40,652 nucleotides of DNA from Emticicia sp. CRIBPO. Its GTDB lineage: Bacteria > Bacteroidota > Bacteroidia > Cytophagales > Spirosomataceae. Made by a program: the position numbers and the translations under genes. The stretch is from assembly GCF_009905725.1 (NCBI RefSeq), contig NZ_JAAAKV010000020.1:1-40652 (forward strand), read 5' to 3'. Below, piece by piece: positions 35,350 through 40,652 of the stretch (positions within the stretch are counted from its first letter, which is position 1; each line of letters opens with the position of its first letter). The notes under the pieces are model-generated. The model was not told the origin of the DNA. It saw nothing but the letters and a program-made list of their open reading frames with translations, and made no database searches.

Positions 35350-36108
35350 CTAGGATAACTCGTAATCAGATGCAAGAATCAAATTAATCTCTTTAAGAAT
35401 TTTATCCCTTTTTCTTTCCCAAACATTTGGTATTACAGATGGTAATTGTAGCAAGGTCTCGACTTTTTCCTTCAAAGAGTTGAATTTATCCTTTTCGTTA
35501 ATTTTCATTCCGTGGGTAGTAGGAATTACCCCCTTGACATCCACGTATTCAAAGGGAGGGATAAGAATGGGTATGTGATTATTGGTCTTAACCCACGTGG
35601 CACCCATTTCGCAGATACTTATTGTACTTGCATAGAAATTAGTAGATAAAACAAACAGGACTAAAACATTATTGTTTAATTCTTTCTTTATTGTTTCCAG
35701 AAAATCGGAACCTAATTTTACGCCATAGCCTTCAAATGAGCTGCAGAATATTTTGTCACTAGGGACACCAATAGCTTCCAAAGTGTCGATGATTTGCTCC
35801 ACAATTTTACGGTCTAAACTTGAATGGCTTATAAATATCTTATCAGCTTTATGAGGAACTTCAATGTGTAGGGATTTTAAGCTTTCCGGAATTTTTAGAC
35901 CCAGACTTTTTGCCAGGTTTACAATTGTTTCCACGGACTGGTCCTGGAGTAGATCAATTACATACCCTTTCTTGTCGCGGACAAAACTTGTTTCTTTTAT
36001 TTTAATTCCGTATTCACTCAGCAATATATTAATGTTCGCAGTCGTATGATTTTGCTGAAGTTTTGAAGCGGTATTCCTCACAAGTTTTAATTTGTCTGTC
36101 AGGGGCAT
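35350..36108 (-). CDS. TIR-domain protein, probable NAD-consuming defence effector
   Basis: 252 residues. Residues 1-82 are a helical N-terminal region of unknown type (NILLSEYGIKIKETSF, ETIVNLAKSLGLKIPESL). The TIR domain runs from about 88: KIFISHSSLDR (90-100), SSFEGYGVKLG and VLVLFVLSTNFYAS. The catalytic glutamate is probably in ISICEMGATW (E167). In bacterial defence, TIR domains cleave NAD or make signalling nucleotides. No obvious sensor partner such as an Argonaute is adjacent. It lies in an AT-rich stretch near the DRT3 operon. Defence role is inferred. Confidence 0.85.
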   Translation of the reverse strand: MPLTDKLKLVRNTASKLQQNHTTANINILLSEYGIKIKETSFVRDKKGYVIDLLQDQSVETIVNLAKSLGLKIPESLKSLHIEVPHKADKIFISHSSLDRKIVEQIIDTLEAIGVPSDKIFCSSFEGYGVKLGSDFLETIKKELNNNVLVLFVLSTNFYASTISICEMGATWVKTNNHIPILIPPFEYVDVKGVIPTTHGMKINEKDKFNSLKEKVETLLQLPSVIPNVWERKRDKILKEINLILASDYELS

Positions 36109-36207
36109 ATTTAAATGTATTTAGATAAAAGTTAAAAGGGCTTTTTGTGGTAGAAGAACTACCGGGGGCGAATATATATATAACGTCTTACACAATCTAT
36201 TTTCTGC

Positions 36208-37377
36208 CTAGTCACTTCTCCGCCTGAAGTCAGCCGGTTTAAAGTTGCGGTCTACGAAGTTGTATCCCAAATCATAGGTCGTCGCCGGCTGCCTGTCACT
36301 AAATTCAAATGTAAAAAATTGGCCGTCTGTTGATATTGATTTAATGGAATGCTGGTATGCTTTTTTATTCGGATCAGGGCCCCAGTAAGCGTAATTACCT
36401 GTGAAGCTGACTTTGTATCTTGGTTTAAATGTCTTGTTGGTATGTTTTGATTTTATGAGTTCAGTCCACAGGAAGAAGCTTTCCGACTTTTCGAGCTCCA
36501 GCAATCGTCCATTTTTTTCAAATGCAAAGTAACGGAGTTTTGGGTAGTAGGGTTGGTCTGGAGGCAGGCTGTCAAGTTTAATGTGATCGTGGACGGTAGA
36601 GATCGGTACATAGGCCCAAATCAATTCATTTGTTGCTTTTTTCCCATAGTCATGAATGGTCTTAACTATCTTCCCAGACTGAATAAATGTTGTAGTCAGC
36701 GATTCATCATCCGTGTGATTAGCAGCATAGTAGTCTTTTAGTCTCAAGGGATTTGCTCGTCTGAATTTGTCAAAAATGTAATCCTTCATCCCTGCATCAA
36801 TGCGGCCCGAATAAAAGCCCAACGGCTTTGCATATCCTTCTCCCTGAAATAAAATGCTCCCTTGTTTGCTTACCGAAATGTCGATGATCGGGCAGGTGCC
36901 GTAACAGCCTGAACTGGAGTAAATAATCTGATCGAAGTCAGATAAGATGTCAGGTTTATTTAAAATTTTTCTGTATCGGACGATCGTTGAATCGTTAACG
37001 GCAAGTTGTAGCGTGTCGTTTTTTTTGCCGATAAATTTCCATTTTGCTCTCCATTTACCACTTATTGGATCTTTGATGATGATGTTGCCCTCATTCGTTT
37101 TATATGGAACAAAATTGGTCAAATGTCTACTTGTTCTTTTACCCGTAGTTTCGTCGTCTTTATAAAAACCAGTGTAAAACTCGATACTGTCGCTGTATAT
37201 GCTCATTCCCTCAGGAGAAATAAAGAAAGGTACTGGCAAATCATCCCCTTCAATAATTTCCTCCCAGTCGCCGGAAATGGCTTCTCTCAACCTTGCATCG
37301 GCCTTATGTTCTCCGGTAGTTTTGCAACAGATGAGCGAGAGGCTTGAAAGCAGAAGAATGATGATTTGCGTTTTCAT
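36208..37377 (-). CDS. DUF6438 lipoprotein
   Basis: 389 residues from the ATG at 37377, which yields a lipoprotein signal (MKTQIIILLLSSLSLICC); an ATG at 37443 is longer and less likely. The DUF6438 domain is recognisable by SSSGCYGTCPIIDISVSKQG and the following GYAKPLGFYSGRI strands (about 160-270). The N-terminal 150 residues are a separate beta domain. It is anchored to the membrane via the cysteine. Function is unknown. Confidence 0.8.
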   Translation of the reverse strand: MKTQIIILLLSSLSLICCKTTGEHKADARLREAISGDWEEIIEGDDLPVPFFISPEGMSIYSDSIEFYTGFYKDDETTGKRTSRHLTNFVPYKTNEGNIIIKDPISGKWRAKWKFIGKKNDTLQLAVNDSTIVRYRKILNKPDILSDFDQIIYSSSGCYGTCPIIDISVSKQGSILFQGEGYAKPLGFYSGRIDAGMKDYIFDKFRRANPLRLKDYYAANHTDDESLTTTFIQSGKIVKTIHDYGKKATNELIWAYVPISTVHDHIKLDSLPPDQPYYPKLRYFAFEKNGRLLELEKSESFFLWTELIKSKHTNKTFKPRYKVSFTGNYAYWGPDPNKKAYQHSIKSISTDGQFFTFEFSDRQPATTYDLGYNFVDRNFKPADFRRRSD

Positions 37378-37403
37378 GTAAGGTTTAGGGAAAGGATATA
37401 AAA

Positions 37404-37610
37404 ATGTTACAATATAAAAAAAGACACTCATTTTATTATTCAAAATTGTCTAATATATTGGATGCCGTGCATGATCTCCTGGGGCTTTTGAGAAAACAAA
37501 ACGCCTTTATAGAAAGAGTTAATGTGAAGTTGAGGTTTGAGTTGGAGGAAGTACCTGAGTCTATTTTGGGGAAAAGGCATGTAAATAATCAACTATTTAT
37601 TCAAATGTAG
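37404..37610 (+). CDS. Short hypothetical ORF, possibly a fragment
   Basis: 68 codons with plausible composition (LSNILDAVHDLLGLLRKQNA, then FELEEVPESILGKRHVNNQ). It diverges from the DUF6438 gene, 26 bp away. I do not recognise it. It could be the 3' end of a lost gene or a real small protein. Confidence 0.35.
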   Translation: MLQYKKRHSFYYSKLSNILDAVHDLLGLLRKQNAFIERVNVKLRFELEEVPESILGKRHVNNQLFIQM

Positions 37611-37637
37611 TAGCTATGAATAAATACATTTTCTAAT

Positions 37638-37670
37638 AAAAAAAAATAGGACAGGACTCCATCCCTGTCC
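37638..37670 (-). terminator. Terminator of the DRT3 operon
   Basis: On the minus strand GGACAGG-gatggagt-CCTGTCC is followed by TATTTTTTTTTA, a good rho-independent terminator about 110 nt after the second RT stop. Confidence 0.85.
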
Positions 37671-37779
37671 GTATAAAACTCTAAGAGTTTTTTAGGGCTT
37701 GTGTGTATTGGTTACCGTCTGCACCAAAAATTTGAAGGCGTTCAGAGTTACAATTTTAATTGCTTGCCCCATATGATCT
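37671..37779 (-). ncRNA. Candidate DRT3 template ncRNA with ACACAC
   Basis: Structured stretch between the RT stop and terminator. On the minus strand it holds a CAATT-aa-AATTG hairpin, then GGTAACCAAT-ACACAC-AAGCCC with the ACACAC at 37706-37701, then an AAAACTCT/AGAGTTTT hairpin (37675-37691). A GGGGC upstream can pair with the GCCC after ACACAC. From the literature as I recall it, DRT3 uses an ncRNA with an ACACAC template to make poly(GT) DNA. Exact 5' end unknown; it may begin inside the coding region. Confidence 0.5.
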
Positions 37780-40047
37780 TTAGTAAACACTATGGCCTCT
37801 TTTAGTATTTAATTCTATTCCGATATCGCTACCTTTCCAGGTAAAAAACAAATTAGAATAAACTCCCCCTATGTTTTCAATAATATTTTGTTTTTCAGAA
37901 TTAGTAGTGCCGTTATCGAAGAATTTAATTTGATTTAGAACTTTTTTTCTGAAATTGTTTGCGTCCGTATCTGTATTTGAAATATAAGGACAGGTTAATA
38001 CATCAATTAATAGGAATGTATCTTCTGCGTTATTGCTTTCAAATTTAGTAAATTTTTTAAGAATAATTTCTTGCAATTTTTGCCTCAAATGATTGAATTT
38101 TGAATTTCTTTTTATATGATTAAGTAATGATATTATTGTAAAATAATTTATGTCATAATTTAGTTTTGTGGTGTTTATATTAACGTTAAAATGCTTAGTA
38201 AGTAGTATCTCATCAAATTGATAATGATGTCCTAATTCATTTATTATTGGTAGCAAATAAAGAGTTTCAACTTCAGCATATTCAGATGACGAACTTCTTT
38301 TGAAAACAATAGAGATGCCGTCAAAAATTTTTTTAAACAAATTGTGTTTCTTGTCGAAATCATAGGCAATGAATTTTAATTCATCATCATTGACATAAGG
38401 TATTTTAGAGAGATAAGCTTTCTTTGTGCTTTCTTGATTTTTAATAAAATCTATTATCCTAAATAGGATATGGCACACCTTTATTGAGTAAGTAACTCGT
38501 GGTAGAACCGAATAGATAAAAAAAGTTAACTCGATTATTTCATTAAGGTTTTTATAAAGCTGTTGATGATAAATTTTAAGTACTTTTTCTTGATCTGCTT
38601 GTTTTTCTCTAGTAGATTGTAATTTCTTCTCATTCTCTTCTCTCTCTTCTCCAGATGAACTATTAATCTCTAATATTTTCAACCTTTTTTGAGAAAACAA
38701 GTCAAATAACACTTCTTGCTCAATTTGAATCTTTTTTATTAGCCCTTTTAGTTTGTTAAATATAATAGATAAAAAATAATTTTGTAAATCTTTATAACTT
38801 GTTTCGGTATTTGAAAGAATTAGCTTGTAGTTTGTTATAATGTCTTTGGAAGAATAATATTTCAGACCAATTTGACTTTTGGCTTCATTTTCATAAAATT
38901 GGAAAATCATTGAAAACTCAACAAGCTTTCTTATTTCTTCCTTCGCAATTGTAATATTTGTAATAATCGGTTTAGTGAAATTTTTTGTTTTAGATTCGTT
39001 GAAGAATAAGTTGTATTCCTGTAATTTTAGCTTATACGTATTAAGTATTTCTAATTTAATTTTTTCGTCAGTGTAAAAAACAAAAAAGTCATCTACATAC
39101 CTATAAACATCGTAGTCCTCCTTATATCTATAGCCCTTTTCATTCAGAGCTTTTTCAACATTCCTGTCAATTCTTTGAAGAATTAATTCAGCAAAAATTC
39201 TTGAAAATTCAGGACCAATAACTATCCCATTCGTTTCATTGTAATTCATTTGCTGCATAATTTTATCAAATTTGCCGCCAAATGAATTTTTAGCAGAGTA
39301 GATATTGTCTTTAACTATCTTTTTGTTTATCAATGCCCATGGAAGCGTGTGTGTATAGATACTATCAAAGCATCTGGAGACATCAAATTTTAATAAATTG
39401 TCGAATCTCTTTTCTGCTCTTTGATACTCATATGATTCATAGAATTTATATATATTACTATATTTTTTATACGAAAAAAATGTTTTTAAGCTTGTATATT
39501 CTTTATCGGTTGTCTCAATAATTTCAATTTCCGGACTTTTTGATTTTCTACTTTTGTTCGAAGAATCTTTGAAATACTTCAGAGATGATACCTTTGCTGC
39601 TCTTCTCAAAGAAAACTTACTTAATGAAGAGTTATCTAAAATTGTATTTCTATATTTATCGTAAAAACCAATTAAATGTAGTTGATTAATAGGGTGAATT
39701 ACTGTCAGTTCTCTGAAGTCATTGTCTTTATGAGTAACCTTAAATTTGAAAGGAATTGTAACTAGTGATTTCTCTAAATCTATTTTATAATAGTCATAAT
39801 TGGAGCTGTTTTTTTTTGGTTTATTCGAGTTGCCTAATCCAAATAAAATGGCAATTAACTTTTCTAACGTTCCTGAACGATCTTTTTTAAATCTGATTTC
39901 ATCCCCTACAATTGAAATTTTATGATTAATTAAGAAATTATAAAAGTATCTGTTTGAAAAAAAAGGGGGGACTTCGTAAGGGAGAATGTCTGAAAGCACA
40001 ACCCTTTCTTTTTTGTAACCAATATTTTTACTAGCTCTTTTTCTCAT
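37780..40047 (-). CDS. drt3b: Antiphage reverse transcriptase, Drt3b-like (UG8)
   Basis: 755 residues from the ATG at 40047, chosen because it forms an ATGA overlap with the upstream RT; a TTG at 40053 is two codons earlier. The RT palm shows RFDNLLKFDVSRCFDSIYTH (motif A, catalytic Asp) and YRYVDDFFVFY (YVDD at 317-320). The N-terminal LPYEVPPFFSNRYFYNF is characteristic of the second RT of DRT3. A long helical C-terminal region follows, with a coiled coil (about 450-500). In DRT3 the two RTs cooperate to make double-stranded dinucleotide-repeat DNA as antiphage defence. The gene is very AT-rich, consistent with transfer. Confidence 0.8.
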   Translation of the reverse strand: MRKRASKNIGYKKERVVLSDILPYEVPPFFSNRYFYNFLINHKISIVGDEIRFKKDRSGTLEKLIAILFGLGNSNKPKKNSSNYDYYKIDLEKSLVTIPFKFKVTHKDNDFRELTVIHPINQLHLIGFYDKYRNTILDNSSLSKFSLRRAAKVSSLKYFKDSSNKSRKSKSPEIEIIETTDKEYTSLKTFFSYKKYSNIYKFYESYEYQRAEKRFDNLLKFDVSRCFDSIYTHTLPWALINKKIVKDNIYSAKNSFGGKFDKIMQQMNYNETNGIVIGPEFSRIFAELILQRIDRNVEKALNEKGYRYKEDYDVYRYVDDFFVFYTDEKIKLEILNTYKLKLQEYNLFFNESKTKNFTKPIITNITIAKEEIRKLVEFSMIFQFYENEAKSQIGLKYYSSKDIITNYKLILSNTETSYKDLQNYFLSIIFNKLKGLIKKIQIEQEVLFDLFSQKRLKILEINSSSGEEREENEKKLQSTREKQADQEKVLKIYHQQLYKNLNEIIELTFFIYSVLPRVTYSIKVCHILFRIIDFIKNQESTKKAYLSKIPYVNDDELKFIAYDFDKKHNLFKKIFDGISIVFKRSSSSEYAEVETLYLLPIINELGHHYQFDEILLTKHFNVNINTTKLNYDINYFTIISLLNHIKRNSKFNHLRQKLQEIILKKFTKFESNNAEDTFLLIDVLTCPYISNTDTDANNFRKKVLNQIKFFDNGTTNSEKQNIIENIGGVYSNLFFTWKGSDIGIELNTKRGHSVY

Positions 40048-40652
40048 TTCCAAATTGAATTAATTTCTGCAAGTCCAAATTGCAAAATGCCTTTATTGTT
40101 TCTATTTGGAACATCGTTTTTTTTTCGATTATGAGATTTATATTTTTTATTTTTTAATGGCAGAAAATGAAAAGATCTATTTGTAAAGCCAAGAATAAAT
40201 GAATAATTTTCAATTATTGTTTTTTCGACTGCACTTAATTTTGCCCTAGAAATGTACCACTTTAATCTTTTTTGTAATTTTTCTAAAGAAGTGTGACTAT
40301 TTAAAAAAGGATTTGAGAAATAAATCCCTACAAACACTTTGTCTTTATTATTTTTTAATTTGGTATTAGATGTAAGATAACCAATTCTAGCACAAAGCAA
40401 TTTAAAAGCGTATTTTCGGTTGTGGTTCTTCTTTTTGTCAAAGTATTTAAACGACAGTTGTATTTTTTTTAAATATTTGTCAATTTTGTTATCTGATAGA
40501 TGAACGCAAAGTTCATAGGTCGTTTTGAGAGAAGAAGTTCCGGTTGAAGTACCAGTGCTATCGAATGTACTTTTTAATGAACCTATTTTATAACCCAAGA
40601 AATTGATGCTGTTTGATTTTTCAATTACTTTTTTTGACTGTAATATTTTATC
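40044..40652 (-). CDS. drt3a: Antiphage reverse transcriptase C-terminus, Drt3a-like (UG3), 5' part outside window
   Basis: 203 codons open to the window edge. The segment starts with an RT thumb-type motif (EKSNSINFLGYKIGS), then a basic helical region (KYLKKIQLSFKYFDKKKNHN) and ends AEINSIWK. The catalytic core lies beyond 40652. Translational coupling (ATGA) to the second RT and similar base composition show they form one operon. Assignment as the first DRT3 RT rests on this arrangement and on the identity of the downstream gene. Confidence 0.7.
   Translation of the reverse strand, partial: DKILQSKKVIEKSNSINFLGYKIGSLKSTFDSTGTSTGTSSLKTTYELCVHLSDNKIDKYLKKIQLSFKYFDKKKNHNRKYAFKLLCARIGYLTSNTKLKNNKDKVFVGIYFSNPFLNSHTSLEKLQKRLKWYISRAKLSAVEKTIIENYSFILGFTNRSFHFLPLKNKKYKSHNRKKNDVPNRNNKGILQFGLAEINSIWK

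Noticed and set aside
37404-37610. DRT3-associated accessory protein
   Set aside because: It is on the opposite strand, outside the operon terminator, and has no recognised domain, so no functional link can be claimed.

Overview
The window looks like a chromosomal piece of a Bacteroidota bacterium, probably Cytophagales or Chitinophagales. Supporting signs are a secreted protein ending in a type IX secretion sorting domain, an outer-membrane TonB-receptor-like barrel, a GH92 glycosidase, a BlaI/M56 pair, small DUF families typical of the phylum, weak Shine-Dalgarno sequences and TAnnTTTG-type -7 promoter elements. No rRNA or tRNA was seen.

Layout. 1-2440: a BlaI/M56 antirepressor operon with a visible operator, then a GNAT toxin-like gene with a tiny upstream partner. 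2758-8850: a tricorn-like S41 protease, an HD-domain protein, a secreted protein of unknown function and a DUF1080 lipoprotein. 8913-18438: mostly minus-strand housekeeping or accessory genes (barrel receptor plus membrane AraC regulator; YceI plus nitronate monooxygenase with an upstream Crp-type regulator and a perfect TGTGA-N6-TCACA site; YdeI/OmdA, DUF1761, YafY/WYL regulator, ChaN/Ere-like protein). 18632-22126: a tightly coupled three-gene cassette of membrane protein, TRAFAC-like GTPase and coiled-coil membrane effector. 22127-23160: a gene-free kilobase with REP-like palindromic elements flanking an array of about eighteen 20-21 bp palindromic repeats.

23995-26010 holds a lasso-peptide precursor (predicted 18-residue core, Gly1-Asp8 ring) and its asparagine-synthetase-like cyclase, but no intact leader-binding protein (B1) or leader peptidase (B2). 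The following 400 bp may hold their remains. 26416-30120 is an AT-rich secreted metalloprotease-like protein whose 3' end has host-like composition. 30278-34024 holds GH92, a small-protein/DUF6934 pair (DUF6934 appears frameshifted) and a GNAT.

34280-40652 is AT-rich and defence-like. It contains a TIR-domain protein and the end of a DRT3-type antiphage operon: the C-terminus of a first reverse transcriptase, a complete second one with YVDD, and a structured 3' stretch before a terminator that carries ACACAC, a good candidate for the DRT3 noncoding template RNA.

Many genes are minus-strand and translationally coupled by ATGA or TGATG overlaps. The most noteworthy items are the DRT3 operon with its putative template RNA, the incomplete lasso cluster, the GTPase cassette and the palindromic 21-bp array.
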